Shown here piece after piece: positions 12,118 to 24,259 of a stretch of 64,000 nucleotides of DNA. Numbering within the stretch: the first letter of the stretch is position 1; every line of letters starts with the position of its first letter. Source of the DNA: Delphinapterus leucas. Taxonomy: Eukaryota > Chordata > Mammalia > Artiodactyla > Monodontidae. Position numbers and translations under genes: made by a program. Under the pieces are notes generated by a model. It was not told the DNA's origin. It searched no databases and was given only the letters and a program-made list of their open reading frames with translations. The DNA lies in contig NW_022098021.1 of assembly GCF_002288925.2 (NCBI RefSeq), positions 2,333,974 through 2,397,973 of the forward strand. Reading direction: 5' to 3'.

Positions 12118-12300
12118 GCGTTCATTTATTCAATAAACAATTATTAAACATCTACTAACGCCAAGTAATAGATCCAGAAAACGAATAAATGAGAATGATA
12201 TTTACCATCATGGATCTTAAACTATAGAAGAAGCAACAGAAATTAAGAAATAATTTTAAAAGCTTTAAAATCCCACTTTGATAGGTGCTATCAAGGAAAA
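12118..12300 (-). mobile_element. L2 3' end remnant
   Basis: Antisense L2 3' end: 'ttcatttattcaataaacaa', 'catctacta', 'tgagaatgatatttaccatc' and 'ataggtgctatcaagg'. Diverged but in the expected order. Confidence 0.6.
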
Positions 12301-12565
12301 CTAGATCCAAATAATGATTCTGACACGAATTTCAAGTGCTTGTAATACACAACTATTTGATTAATGTTTTCTAAAGCAAGCTAATCCTCTACGTAGCCAT
12401 AACTGAAGCAACAGAGGGACTCATAATATATTTAAATGCTTGGACATCGGAATCCCTCGTCAATGCACCATAACACACCTTCTGGTGTGAACTTGAGTCT
12501 GATTCAGCGCGGCACACAGTCAAAGGACTTGAAGACCCACACATGAACTATCAATATATACTTTT

Positions 12566-12942
12566 GTTAATATATATTTTTTAAATTAATTAATTTATTT
12601 ACTTTTGGCTGCATTGGGTCTTCATTGCTGCGCGCGGGCTTTCCCTAGTTGCGGCGAGCGGGGGCTACTCTTCGTTGCGGTGTGCAGGCTTCTCACTGCG
12701 GTGGCTTCTCATTGCGGTGGTTTCTCTTGCTGTGGAGCACAGGCTCTAGGCACAAAGGCTTCAGTAGTTGTGACACGCGGGCTCAGTAGTTGTGGCTCGC
12801 GGGCTCTAGAGTGCAGGTTCAGTAGTTGTGGCGCGCAGGCCTAGCCGCTCCGTGGCACGTGGGATCTTCCCAGACCAGGGCTCGAACCTGTGTCCCCTGC
12901 ATCAGCAGGTGGATTCTTAACGACTGCGCCACCAGAGAAGCC
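12566..12942 (-). mobile_element. CHR-type SINE, long form
   Basis: Minus-strand long form with T-rich tail (12577-12600), 'ttttggctgcattgggtctt', repeated 'cagtagttgtgg' units and the tRNA-like head, ending 'ccaccagagaagcccc'. A diverged target-site duplication is suggested by 'tcaatatatacttttg' near 12550 and 'tcaatgtatcctcttg' near 12944. Confidence 0.92.
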
Positions 12943-12959
12943 CCTCAATGTATCCTCTT

Positions 12960-13490
12960 GATAGCTCTGTAGCTACAAAGTAAGCTGACGCTTTCTTCAC
13001 TTAGCTTGGTCATGTTTTGTTAGAAGCCTCCTCCCCCAACACCTGCTGGGCCTATTGTCATATATAACTTTGTAGTTTCTCTGCACCTTTCAAAACACTA
13101 TTTTTAGAAGTATACACACATGAATTCATATTGTTATCATTTAGAGACTGCACCGAACACATATTTCCAAGTAGGAAATTTTTATCTTATTTCCTTCCTA
13201 TAAGATTTAAATTGTCCTGCTTGATCAGGCTACAGAGTCTTAACCTCAGTGACACAAGGGTCTCACACCTGTCTCTGCTTCTTTCGTCATTTTATAAACT
13301 GAATAAAAATAAAATGAAAGGGAGAGGTCACGGTTTATTGTCTTTGTTCTGTGCACAGCAGCTGTCTCTTTAGTCGCGTTTAATCCTATCTGGGGCTTGT
13401 TTAACCCTATGTGCTGGTTACAAAATTGCAGCAAGAAATAGCAAGGTTTAATGAAAAAAAAACTAACATTTACTTAAAACCAGTTACATA
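12960..13490. other. Intergenic, nothing recognised
   Basis: No family or exon recognised. Opposed short frames at 13131-13434 are not protein-like. Confidence 0.5.
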
Positions 13491-13690
13491 GCAGAAAATA
13501 TTAGGTACATTTTCTCTTGTAATGGTCACAACCAGAGAATGGTCTTGTTTCCAGAGAAACATATATTGTTGTTCTCATTTTATCAAGGAGGAAGTTGGTC
13601 TTGGAGAGATTAAGTAATTATCTCAAGACCTAACAGCTTGAACTCAGCAGCTGATCTCTGATATCAACGGCGATTCTATCTTCACTACAA
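13491..13690 (-). mobile_element. MIR SINE remnant
   Basis: Antisense MIR: 'ttctcattttatcaaggagg', 'ttggagagattaagtaatt', 'tctcaagacctaacagc', 'gaactcagcagctgatctc'. Confidence 0.75.
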
Positions 13691-13709
13691 CACCTTAAAC
13701 TATCTTGAC

Positions 13710-13838
13710 CAAGCAAAAACACTAGCTATTCAAAGGCCATAAACACCCTCCCACTGCACAGACACCAAACAGAATGAAAATCCATGCCCTTGGGAAGCTT
13801 ATATTCTAGCAGGAAGAGACTGAGAGCAATTCACAAGA

Positions 13839-13840
<2 letters not shown>
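13710..13840 (-). mobile_element. Possible L2 remnant
   Basis: Antisense L2-like words 'atgcccttgggaagcttata' and 'ttctagcaggaagagac' immediately before the AC microsatellite. Confidence 0.4.

Positions 13841-13876
<36 letters not shown>
13841..13876. repeat. (AC)18 microsatellite
   Basis: Thirty-six bases of uninterrupted AC dinucleotide, followed by AT-rich sequence with several 'atata' runs. Confidence 0.98.
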
Positions 13877-13878
<2 letters not shown>

Positions 13879-15288
13879 ATAAGATTAATAGGATATTATA
13901 TATAAATAACGATCATATATAGTCTATACAAAACCATTAACAAGATACTATATATGATATATGTATTTACATATCTTGTCTGAAATATTATCAACTAAGG
14001 TAAACTCAGATCGTAATGGGTGGCTACACTACGTTAATTAACATGTGGGAATAGAAATGTCCTTTTCTATAGAGATTCAGCATCAGAACATCCTGCCCAT
14101 CTCTCCATGCCCTAAGTCTCCGGACTATCCGGACTCTTACATAAACGTCTTGAGAGTCAGCCTCAGAAAGATAGGTTTCGTTTTATTTTGGTTTTCACGC
14201 CATTGTACCTGAACTAATAGCATGGAGTCATAACTCAGGACTCTACCTCAACGAGACTTCATTCATCACAAAATAAACTTCAGGTCAGATTCCATTAAGT
14301 GCATCAGGAGAGATGTTTCCTTGATGGATACCACATCATTCTTCCATGAGGCATACTCAAGGACAGAGCTTCGCAATGACTTTCTCCACAATGAAATCTG
14401 CTCAGAGGTCAGGATAGCTATATTGCCCCTCACAGGTGGCAGCTCCATCACTGTTCAGAGATATAGGTCCCCGGCTGAGCGTGAGGACCCATTTGGATTT
14501 AGGCACATTTTTCCTATCTCCCGATCAATAAATTCTAAGTGATATAAAATTGACAGTATTAAGATTGAGAATCCTGATAAATTTTATTAGGGGAAATCTA
14601 TTTTAACATGCTGTTCTAGTTTATTGTTTCTGCAAACTTAATTGGGAAACATCCTGAAAGCACCAAAGGAACTTGCTTTCACGAGCTGGGAATGCTCCCG
14701 CCCAGACCAGGCAGTGTCTGTAGTGACCAGCAGAACCACTGAAGACTTGAGGTCAGCCTGTCAATACCCTCTTTCACCCTCACCTCCATCCAGATCAAAC
14801 GTACTTGGAGAAGAACTGACTTAAGGTTCAGAAGTCTTGAGGACTAGCCTCAACTGAATTGTTTGCTAAGTGTATAATCTTAGACAATATCTGAGCTTCT
14901 TTGCCCGTCACCTTCCTCACTGGGAGGATGAGACGGTACCCAAGCCTGTTCACCTGAGGGTGTTTAGAGAATGCTAGGAAAACATTCAAATGTAAAGGAT
15001 GCACTAGGTTGTCATGTATTTTCATCACCCTGATCATTGTATTTGATTTTTCCAATAATATATTTAGTCTGAGTATCACGTCATATCTTATGGTAACGAG
15101 GATAACCTTGTTATCTGTGGCACTTTGGCTAAAACTGCAGGCACCGAGGAGTTGAACGGGGGTGCCCCAAAGGCCGATCAGGAACCTACAGGTCACCAAT
15201 CAGAAAGTCTTAGCGCACGGTGACGAGTTCTAACAAAGAGTTATTCCCAGCATCTCTCTGTCAGTAGGTCTATATATCAAATTCTGTG
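13877..15288. other. Intergenic, nothing recognised
   Basis: No repeat family or exon could be assigned. The 123-codon minus frame (14828-15199) and the two opposed frames at 14266-14542 have no motif and no visible coding signature. Confidence 0.5.
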
Positions 15289-15950
15289 GATTCAATTCAA
15301 TCCTAGTCAAAATCTCAGCAAGTTACTCTGTGAATATTGACAAACTGATTCTGAAGTTTGTATGACGAGCAAGAGACCCAGAAAAATCAACACAGTATTG
15401 ATGGAGCAGAACAAAGTCGAAGAACGGACACAATCCAACTTCAAGACTTACTATAGAGCTACAGTAATCAAGACAGAGTGGTGTTGGTGAAAACATAGAA
15501 AAATAGATCAATAGAGCGAAATAGAGAGCCCTGAACAGACCCTCACAGTACTGCCCGCTAATCTTTGACAAAGGATCAAAGGCAGTTCAATGGAGAAAGG
15601 ACTGTCTTTTCAACAAATGGTGATGAAACGACATCCACATTCCAAAAAATAAACCTAGAGACAGACCTTCTACCTTTCACAAAAATTAACTCCAAAGGGA
15701 TTACAGACCAAATGTAAAACACAAAACTGTAAAACTCCTAGAAGATAACAAAAAAAAAAAAAATCTAGACGACTTTGGGTACAATTATGTCTTTTTTAGA
15801 TACAACACCAATGGCATGATCCACGAAAGAAATCATTGATAAACTGGACTTCATTAAAATTAAAAAGTCTGCTCAGTAAAAGACACCATAAAGAGAATCA
15901 GGAGACAAGCCACAAACTGGGAGAAAATATTTGCATTATAGCTGATATAA
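15289..15950 (+). mobile_element. LINE-1 ORF2 3' half fragment
   Basis: Old LINE-1 (L1M type) plus strand: 'caaaatctcagcaag', 'attgacaaactgattctgaa', 'tatagagctacagtaatcaa', 'ctttgacaaaggatcaaagg', 'gtcttttcaacaaatggtg' and 'gactttgggtac'. Stops break the frame. It ends just after 'gggagaaaatatttgca', where a different part of LINE-1 begins. Confidence 0.85.
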
Positions 15951-15954
15951 TTTA

Positions 15955-18605
15955 ATCCAGCAATATAAAAAGTACGATACAGCATGGCTAGATGGAGTAA
16001 TCCAAGAAATGTAAGGTTGGTTTAATAATTTAACATCAACCAATGTGATTTACCATATTAATAAAAATTTTACATATGCATATGTAAAAAGTAGAAAGAA
16101 AAGTGATATGATCATTTCAGTAGAGGTAGAAAAGTCAGTTTAAAATTCAATACTCGTTCATGATACAAACCCTTCAATAAACTAGGCACAGAATGAATTT
16201 TCTTCAATCTGATAGAACACATCTAGGAAAAACCCAAGGCTAAGATTATACTTCATGGTGTAATATTGAATGGTTCCCCCCAAAGTGGAGAACAAGGCAC
16301 GAATATCTGCTGTCATCACTTCTGTTCAACATTGCAAAGGGGGTTCTAGCCAGTGCACAAGGCAAGAAAAAGAAATGAAGGAAATGATGTTGGGAAAATA
16401 GGAAGTAAAACTGCCTATATTAATGGACAACATGATTATGTCCTTGGTAAAAAATACTAAGGAATCTGTAAAGAAACTATTAGACCTGATTAGTGAATTC
16501 ATTCTGCAATCTGCAACATATCAATTGTATTTCTAGGTATTAGCAACAGAAAATAGAAAATGAAATAAAAATAAATTATTTTACAATAATATAAAAAGTG
16601 TAAAGTTATTAGGAATAAATTTAGCAAAGATATGCAAGACTTCTACACTGAAAACTGCAAAGCACTGCGGTGAAAAAAAAACTAAAGAGCGAAGTAAATA
16701 AAGCGATAAGTCACGTTCATAGCCTGGAAGACTCAAAAGTTATTAGGATGCTAGGGATCTCCTGTTTAACCTATGTATTAACACAATTCCAGTCAGAAGC
16801 CCTGCCTGCTTTCTTTAGAATGTGATAAGATGATTTCAAAATTTATATGGAAATGCAAACAATGCAGAATAGCCAAAGCAATCTCGATAAAGAACAGAGA
16901 ACTTACCTTACCTGATTTCAAGACCCACTATAAAGCTACTCTCACCAGTTTGACATTGCATTTAGGATCAACACCTAGTTCAATGGTGCAGAATATATAG
17001 TGCAGAAATAGAGTCACATTTATGAGGTCAACTGATTTTCAACAAAGGCACTTATGCAACTTAACGAGGAAAAGAAAATCTTTTTAATAAATGGCATTGA
17101 AAAAATGGGTATCAACAAGGGAAAAATAAAATAAAATTCAACCTCCACCTCACCGTTTATACAAAAATCAATTTGAGATGGATCACAGACCAGAACATAA
17201 AAACTATAACTATAACATCTTCACAGAAAACAAACATGGGAGGATTTCTTTGTGGCCAATCGATAGTTCTTAAACACAACACAGAAATCACTAACAACAA
17301 AGAAGTAAGACTGATAAATTGGAATATATTAAAGTGTAAAACTTCTGCCAGTCGAAGGACACTTTGAAGAAAATGAATAGGCAAATCACAGAGAAAATAT
17401 ATGCAAAACATATATCTAACAATAGACTTTTATGCCAAATATATAAAAGATAACTACAACTCAGTAAAAAAGAAGATAAGCAATCCAATTAAAAATGAGC
17501 AAAAGGCTTAATAAACACTTCAAAACAGAAGATGTACAAATAGCCAAAAAGCATATGAAAAGATATTCAAAATTATTCGTTATCAGGGGCTTCCCTGGTG
17601 GCGCAGTGTTTGAGAATCTGCCTGCTAATGCAGGGGACACCGGTTCGAGCCCTGGTCTGGGAGGATTCCACATGCCGCGGAGCAACTAGGCCCGTGAGCC
17701 ACAACTACTGAACCTGCTCATCTGGAGTCTGTGCTCCGCAACAAGAGAGGCCGCGACGGTGAGAGGCCCGCGCACCGCGATGAAGAGTGGCCCCCGCTTG
17801 CCACAACTAGAGAAAGCCCTCGCACAGAAACAAAGACCCAACACAGCAAAAATAAATAAATCAATAAACTCCTACCCCCAGCATCTTCAAAAATAAAAAA
17901 TTATTAGTTATCAGGAAAATGCAAATAAAATCACAAAATACCACTAGAACACCCGAATGGGTACAATTAAAAAGGTGAATAACACCAAACGTTGGCTAAT
18001 TGAAATCGCAGACATTGCTAGTTAATATATCGCTGGCTATATAAAAATAGCAAAACCACTCTGAAAACATGGGTGGTAGTTTCTTATAAAACAAACTAAT
18101 ATCTACCGTCCAACCCAGTAACTCCACCCCTAAATATTGAGCAAAACAAAGTATATTTGTAAAACTGGTCCAAGAGTAGCCTTAGAATATTTATTCATTA
18201 CAACCTGAAACAACTGAAATGTCCATTAAAAGGAGACGGGATAAACAAGTTGTGGTGCATTCCTACAACAGAATCATACTCAGGAAGAAAAAAAAATTAA
18301 ACTACTGCTACAAGCAACAACAAGAGAAGTCACACATAAATGTTAGATTCTACTTGTGTAAGGTTCTGTAACAGGAGAAACTAATCCATGGTGGAAAAAA
18401 TGGAGAAAATGGTTACCTTTGGGGGATAAGGAATTAGTTGGGGAAAGGTATAGGGAAACTTTCTGGGATGATAGAAATATTCTATATCTTAATTAAGACA
18501 GGAATGTCAGTTACACACGTGTATGTACCTGTCACAACTGTGAACTTCACACTTAAGATGTGTGCTTCTCACTATATGTAAATTTTACTTTGAAATAAAA
18601 GAACT
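15955..18605 (+). mobile_element. LINE-1 (L1M type), 5' truncated, with SINE insertion
   Basis: Starts in the reverse-transcriptase part of ORF2 ('gtaaggttggtttaataatt', 'cttcatggtgtaatattgaa') and runs through the C-terminal part to a 3' UTR with 'gaaatattctatatcttaat', 'tgtgaacttcacacttaag' and an 'aaataaaa' end. A SINE interrupts it at 17588-17897. Stops and frameshifts are frequent, so it is inactive. Confidence 0.85.
17588..17897 (+). mobile_element. CHR-type SINE, intermediate/long form
   Basis: Inserted in the LINE-1 above, with an 18-base target-site duplication (one mismatch) at 17570-17587 and 17898-17915 ending 'gttatcagg'. Head 'ggcttccctggtggcgcag', body with 'gagaggcccgcgcaccgcg' and 'gccacaactagagaaagc', A-rich tail. 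Confidence 0.95.
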
Positions 18606-18799
18606 GTAAACAACATTGACCTCTACATAGAAGGTCTCCTTTTTGGTATGGGTTAGCAATTCTGAAACTTCTCCCTGTGTATTCCATGCTTGAGTAAATA
18701 AGCACATATACTGAAGAAAATGTGAGTCAGGTTTGTCACTGTTGGAGAAGTGGTTACAAACATGAAAAAGGAGAAAGACAAAAATGTAACTTGTGGTTC

Positions 18800-18885
18800 T
18801 TATCATACTAAGTGAAGTAAGTCAGACAGAGAAAGACACATATCATAAGATATCACTTACATGTGGAATCTTAAAAAAAATAATA
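18800..18885 (+). mobile_element. LINE-1 fragment
   Basis: Short plus-strand match to LINE-1 sequence near the ORF2 end: 'agtgaagtaagtcagacag' and 'tatcacttacatgtggaatc'. Confidence 0.65.
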
Positions 18886-18887
18886 CA

Positions 18888-19096
18888 GGGCTTCCCTGGT
18901 GGCACAGTCGTTGGGAGTCCGCCTGCTGATGCAGGGGACGCGGGTTCGTGCCCCGGTCCGGGAGGATCCCACATGCCGCGGAGCGGCTGGGCCCGTGAGC
19001 CATGGTCGCTGAGCCTGCGCGTCTGGAGCCTGTGCTCCGCAATGGGAGAGGCCACAGCAGTGAGAGGCCCGCGTACCGCAAAAAAAAAAAAAAAAA
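18888..19096 (+). mobile_element. CHR-type SINE, short form
   Basis: Complete short form, 'gggcttccctggtggcacag' through 'gcccgcgtaccgc' and a pure poly-A tail of 17. Low divergence from the other short copies suggests a young insertion. No clear target-site duplication was found. Four frames of 76-116 codons here are products of the SINE. Confidence 0.93.
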
Positions 19097-19099
19097 GAC

Positions 19100-20060
19100 A
19101 CGGGAGCCAGCTTGAGGGGCTCCCACTGGTCAAATGTGGATGAATTCGATCATCAAGATAAATAATAATTGTAATGGATTAAAATTTTCAGAATAAAATA
19201 AAAAATTATTGGCCCAAACCTATACGAATAAATTACTAAATAAACAAATAGGAGAGAAAAGGAATATTTCTTAAAATAGGATGCCAACAAATAAACACAG
19301 ACATAATGATGGAGGTATAAAAATCATTAATGAATGTTAACTATAGTGGATAAGTTTGATGGGGAACAGCGTATGCACGTAGTCTCAAAGTATCTCCCCA
19401 TAAATTACATATTATTTAAAAAGGAAAAACAGTAACTTTACAGTAGAGACACCTGGCTGACAATACCTTAATCCAGTTATCAAAGTTAACATCAGCTACG
19501 CTGGTACAAACTGACATTACGTGGTTCTCCATATGATATAATAAGGAGAACACAGCATCATTTCTGTGGCGTTCCTACTAAAAGAATCAAAAAAGACTCA
19601 TTCTTCAAAAGAGTCAAGGTCAAGAAAGAAGAAAAATTAACTCAGGAACTAATTAATCCCAGGTAAAGGAGATTAAAATGATATGGTACCTCAATGCAGT
19701 GTCTAAACCCTGGATAGGATCCTAGAACAGGAATAAAATAGTCATAAAGGGCATTGGACAATTGATGAAATTTGGACTTGGACTGCCAATTAAACATCCT
19801 GATTTTTATCACTGTAATTTGGTTACATAGTATTTGTCCTTGTTCTTAGGAAATATACACTAGGAAATATACACTAAAGAACCCAAAGGGGCACAATATG
19901 TTCAACTTACTCTGAAGGGGTTCAAGAAAAGTAAATGTTATCTCTATATTGTATTATCTCTCTATGTACTGTACCTGTCTCTAGAGAAAGAATGATAAAT
20001 AGGTCACTATTCTTGAAATTTTTCCACTTTCGAAATTATATTAAAAGGCTGCATAAAAGA
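19100..20060 (+). mobile_element. Candidate old DNA transposon remnant
   Basis: Contains words I associate with a widespread old mammalian element, tentatively of the hAT-Tip100 (Zaphod) kind: 'gggagccagcttgaggggct' near the start and 'tgtccttgttcttagg', 'aaatatacac', 'gaaattatattaaaa' near the end. A 14-base unit 'taggaaatatacac' is tandemly doubled at 19847-19874. The family name is uncertain. Confidence 0.35.
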
Positions 20061-21514
20061 ATGCACATCGAAATAGGGAAAATGCATACAAAATTATATC
20101 TTTCCTATTTTGACGGTTTCTCTCAAATTTGCATAGGTCAGGAAGTTGTGAATTATTCAAATTAATAGCGATAGTAGGTGGAGGCTACTGGTTAGAAACA
20201 GCAGGAAGCAAATTTTACTATTAGCAATTCACGACGAGGTACAAGGTTTTAAAAATCCTTACGCAGAGGAGGTGGCTGAATGCAAAAGATCACAGCTTTC
20301 TCATTTAAAAAGGGCAAGAAATCTATTGCACAAAACCTTCTGCAGGATAGAATGGATTTTAAATGCCCTAACATTACATATTTTCATAGAGTACTCTGAA
20401 CCGCTATACAGCTGCTGGAGATAGGAAAGAATTTACTTCTTCCTGTATTTGATAAAACGACTGGAAATAGCACTTTTAAAACAAAATCGTCATTTTGTTT
20501 CAATTTTCAATCCAAGAAACCCCTTTATTTTCACACCATGGTTATATATGTCTTTGTAGGCTTGCAAGAAAACGCATCAAGAATTCACACTAACACAGGA
20601 TGAAACCTTTTGACTTACATCTTTTCCCCTATTTATATGAAATTCCTGTCATAAGTCATATACTTGAATTCTGCCATGAGTGTTAGGATGCCCATGGCAC
20701 CCTGAAGGCTGTGAGATGACAGGTCATAAAACGTCAAGTGTGGGAAGGACAGCATTGGGTAAATACTGCTGCTCTGAGCTTGTGCCTTGGGGCTCAGCCA
20801 AACGTGGAGGAAAGCCAGCATACAGCTCAATCAACACTAGTTACAAGATGGGGAAACAACTTCCGTGCCCCTCAAAGCAGCAGAAAGCACCATGTGAGTG
20901 AACATACATTCTAGTGTTTTTTTTTTAACTTGTAAAACATGTAGTCAGGAAAAGGGAAACAATGGAGAAATAACTATGGCACAGATATTTCACTTATTTC
21001 TCATAAAAAGTCAGGGAAATACAAATGATGACACTCTCTCTTCCTTTATAAACATGACGACAGATGTAGCGAGGCTAAGTGTACCACTGAAGCTCCAGCC
21101 ACTGTGGGATGGACTTGGGATTCCAAACTAGGTGCTGTTCCAGACCAACGGCTTATGCCACATCACATCCTTCAAGAGACAGCGACGGTCTTCACTCTCC
21201 CTTGGGAAAAAGTGTTAAAGAAGAAAAATTGTTGCTGCGCTTCCCTACTTCTTTCCCTCCATTTTATCAATCTGCCATTATCCTGAGTTGGAGAGAATGG
21301 ACAGAGCCAGTTCTGGGGGAGCCGGAGGAACTCACAACAGTGAGGATGGCTGAGGTCCCGGGGCGGGGAATGCAGACGGGCTGTCCCTGCCCTCGAGCGT
21401 GATGCGGAATGCCACACTCTGGACAGTTCAACCGCAAGTGTTTCTAGCTGGCATGTCCTGCTGTAAACCGGGAAGGATAGAACGAAATGCATTTTTTTTA
21501 GATCTACAAAAAAT
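20061..21514. other. Intergenic, nothing recognised
   Basis: Single-copy-like DNA with no recognised repeat or exon. Small frames at 20680-21402 overlap each other in different phases. Confidence 0.5.
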
Positions 21515-21523
21515 GAGACCTTC

Positions 21524-21740
21524 GGGGCTTCCCTGGTGGTGCAGCGGTTGAGAGTCCACCTGCCGATGCAGGGGACGTGGGTTCGTGCCCCGGTCGGGCA
21601 AGATCCCACATGCCGCGGAGCGGCTGGGCCCGTGAGCCGCTGAGCCTGCGCGTCCGGAGCCTGTGCTCCGCAACGGGAGAGGCCACAACAGTGAGAGGCC
21701 CACGTACCGCCAAAATAAAAAAAACTCATAGTAGATACAA
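21524..21740 (+). mobile_element. CHR-type SINE, short form
   Basis: Short form, 'ggggcttccctggtggtgca' to 'gcccacgtaccgcc' and an A-rich tail. A 9-base target-site duplication 'gagaccttc' is present at 21515-21523 and 21741-21749. A 12-base gap relative to other short copies removes 'catggccg'-like sequence after 'cccgtgagcc'. The 229-codon minus frame spanning it is an artefact. Confidence 0.93.
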
Positions 21741-21909
21741 GAGACCTTCTCTCCTCTGAATAACAAGAGAATGTTTGAGAGTTCAGGTCAGGGTGAGAAA
21801 CAGGGAGGTATCTACTATGAGCTACAAGTAAGGAAAATGAAGCTGTTCTTTGAGCGTTCAACTAGTAAAACCCACCCAGAGCAAATGAGAAAAGCCACCC
21901 TATGAGTAC

Positions 21910-22130
21910 GCTAGCATGGTTATAGTTACACTACTTGTGAACTGCCTACTACGAGCTGGTTAGAGAACTGGACATTTTACACGTTTTCTTACCTCATCCA
22001 ATCCTCATAACAATCTCATGATTTAAACTGGATTAACTACATTTCACAGAGGAAAATAAGACAGAAAGATCAACTTGGCTAAGTCCTAGCTAGGACTGAA
22101 ACCTAGGCTGTTAAACATCAACGTCTTTGT
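21910..22130 (-). mobile_element. MIR SINE remnant
   Basis: Antisense MIR: 'ttacctcatccaatcctcat', 'catttcacagaggaaaataa', 'caacttggctaagtc', 'gactgaaacctaggctg'. Confidence 0.75.
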
Positions 22131-24259
22131 TCTCACATCAAGGCTGTGTTGGCCAAAAATGGGTTTCCGAACTGCTGGGGTGATCTACAAAGCCTACATC
22201 GGGGGGAAGCCCCGGCACAAGGCTATAAGGTAGGCAATAAAAGTCCATCCTTCCCTATTTTACCCATAGGGGAAGATTAGATGACTAAAAGAGGATTATC
22301 ACCCTGCAGCATAGAAAAGAACATCCAAAAAATGAGAAATGCCAGTGTTTACTCATAACTATTCAAAGAAGATACACATTAACGCATGGGGTCATAAATT
22401 TCTAGCACACGAAGAGGTGTCCTCCGTTATGGAATAAGAATGACTCACCTGGCAACACCACACATGCTGCTGAAATAGGTCTCCGATGTATTCACGCTAT
22501 TTCCCTCTAATTATATGATCAGTAAGAACTTTACTGAATTACCAAGGAACATTCCAGAGTATACACCATTCTATTTTATGCAAACAAATTATGCAACTAG
22601 AAACAGTGCAATTTAAAAAAATAAAAATTCAAACGTTTGTGTAAAATATATTAAATCATACAAAAATGTCATTCTTAAAGAAAAAAGGTGAATTTTAAGC
22701 CATGCTGCAGATAAACCACCTTAGATGGAAACAGAAATGCTTCCTTTTCCTTGTCAATATTATCAGTTTTGTGATGCCTTTTATATGCATCAGAAATTTC
22801 TGAGAGTGATTTAGGGATTATGGTGCTTTTATTTTAACATTCACTACGCATAAAATTTTAAATAATTTTATATACTACAAATAATGTTATTCAAATGTTC
22901 ATTAAATTGTGGCGTCAATATGAGAGTGGAAAAACAGACCCCCAAATCAAGGAAGGACCAAATGTTTTCCAGTTAATGCTAGAGAGAACGTTCTGAAAAT
23001 TTTAAAGCTGCATTATGGGAGCACAGCTTCGTGTTGGCAAAAATCACTGTATATCAGGCAGGGATGATGAAAAAATATTGGTGGACATAGCTGCAAAATA
23101 AATGCCATAGCAATGTGCCTTTACACTTCAATTTCGGGAAATTTCTAAGCTCTGAAAAAGCATACTACCTACCTTACATTGATTTCTTTATGAAAATTAC
23201 TCCTGAATTATTCAAGTTTTGAATTGCTCAAGGTCTTCAGAAACAATTCCTTTTATAAAAATAGGATCATTATATTGAATGCAGATGAAAAATCATTCCA
23301 GTCAGAAGAATAACGTCCTTTAGAAATTAATGTATTTGTGCCTGATTTATACACTTCCTTGTGATGCCTGATCAATATTTAGAAAATAAAAGGACAAATG
23401 ACTTTAAGAAATGCAGCCTTGCCGGACTCTCAGGTGAAGGTCACCTGAACTTCCACCTGCCACCCTTTCTCTCTGAGATGGAGATCTGTGCCCAAACATG
23501 CCAGTGCTAGCATCTTAACAACGAAGGTCGAGAAAATTCTCTTTCCTCTGAATTTCTTACTTGCCATTAAGATTGTTTGATCACAGAGCAAGAAATTAAA
23601 AAAAAAATACAGATCAAAAGACACGCTAAAATCAGTTGTGTACCTGGAATATAGTACTGTCTTCCGATGGAAAGTTTATTGCTAAAATGCACATGCCTGG
23701 CCCTAAACGTGCGTACTTCTGAGAGTCTGCACCACTGAACTCTGCGCTCCTCTGGACCAGCTCTAGCTTGTCCAGTGTGTGCCTCCCCAGTGGCTCTCCC
23801 TTGCTTGGCCTCTGGTAGGAGGTGCGGAGTGGTATCCTCTTCCTGGGACGGGTTAGAGTCCAACCTGGCACGAGCTGCGTGCGTGCTGGCAGCGGCCCCC
23901 CTCACTGTAGCAACTCCGTTCCTAGGAGAGTCCCTGGCCCATAGGTGCTCGGTGAATAGCCCTTGAATTGTTTAATGTGGGGGGCCCTCTGACTCGTGCT
24001 GGGGCTGAGGCAGGGGATAAGGCCCCAGAGTAGGAAACAGCCAGTGGGAAGAAGTGCTTTATTCCTGCGGGAGCAGCTTGCGCTGGAGGTCAGGGAGCTG
24101 GGCCAGGACGTGAGGAGAAGGCTCTGAGCATTGGGGCAGCGTGCTGGGTGTGTAGACATTACATCATTCTCACATCTCTTGTACCCAGAGCCCATGGTGA
24201 GGGCCCTGGACCCAAGGAAGAGAGGATACTGGTAACCTTAGTATCACACAGAAAGTAAC
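22131..24259. other. Intergenic, mostly nothing recognised
   Basis: About 2.1 kb without clear repeats, AT-rich to 23400 then more GC-rich. Near 23890-23975 the words 'ggcccataggtgctcggtga' resemble an L2 or MIR plus-strand tail. Opposed frames at 23567-23966 and 23902-24195 show no recognised domain. Confidence 0.45.

Noticed and set aside
18793..19143. Cluster of four overlapping frames
   Set aside because: All are readings of the short-form SINE on either strand.
21172..21861. Longest open frame in the window (229 codons, minus)
   Set aside because: It runs through a plus-strand CHR SINE on the antisense strand; the middle part is the standard SINE-derived peptide found at every such copy.
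22131..24259. Possible gene in the long repeat-poor interval
   Set aside because: No open frame of convincing length with splice signals, no CpG-rich promoter, and opposed frames overlap; a non-coding transcript cannot be excluded from sequence alone.
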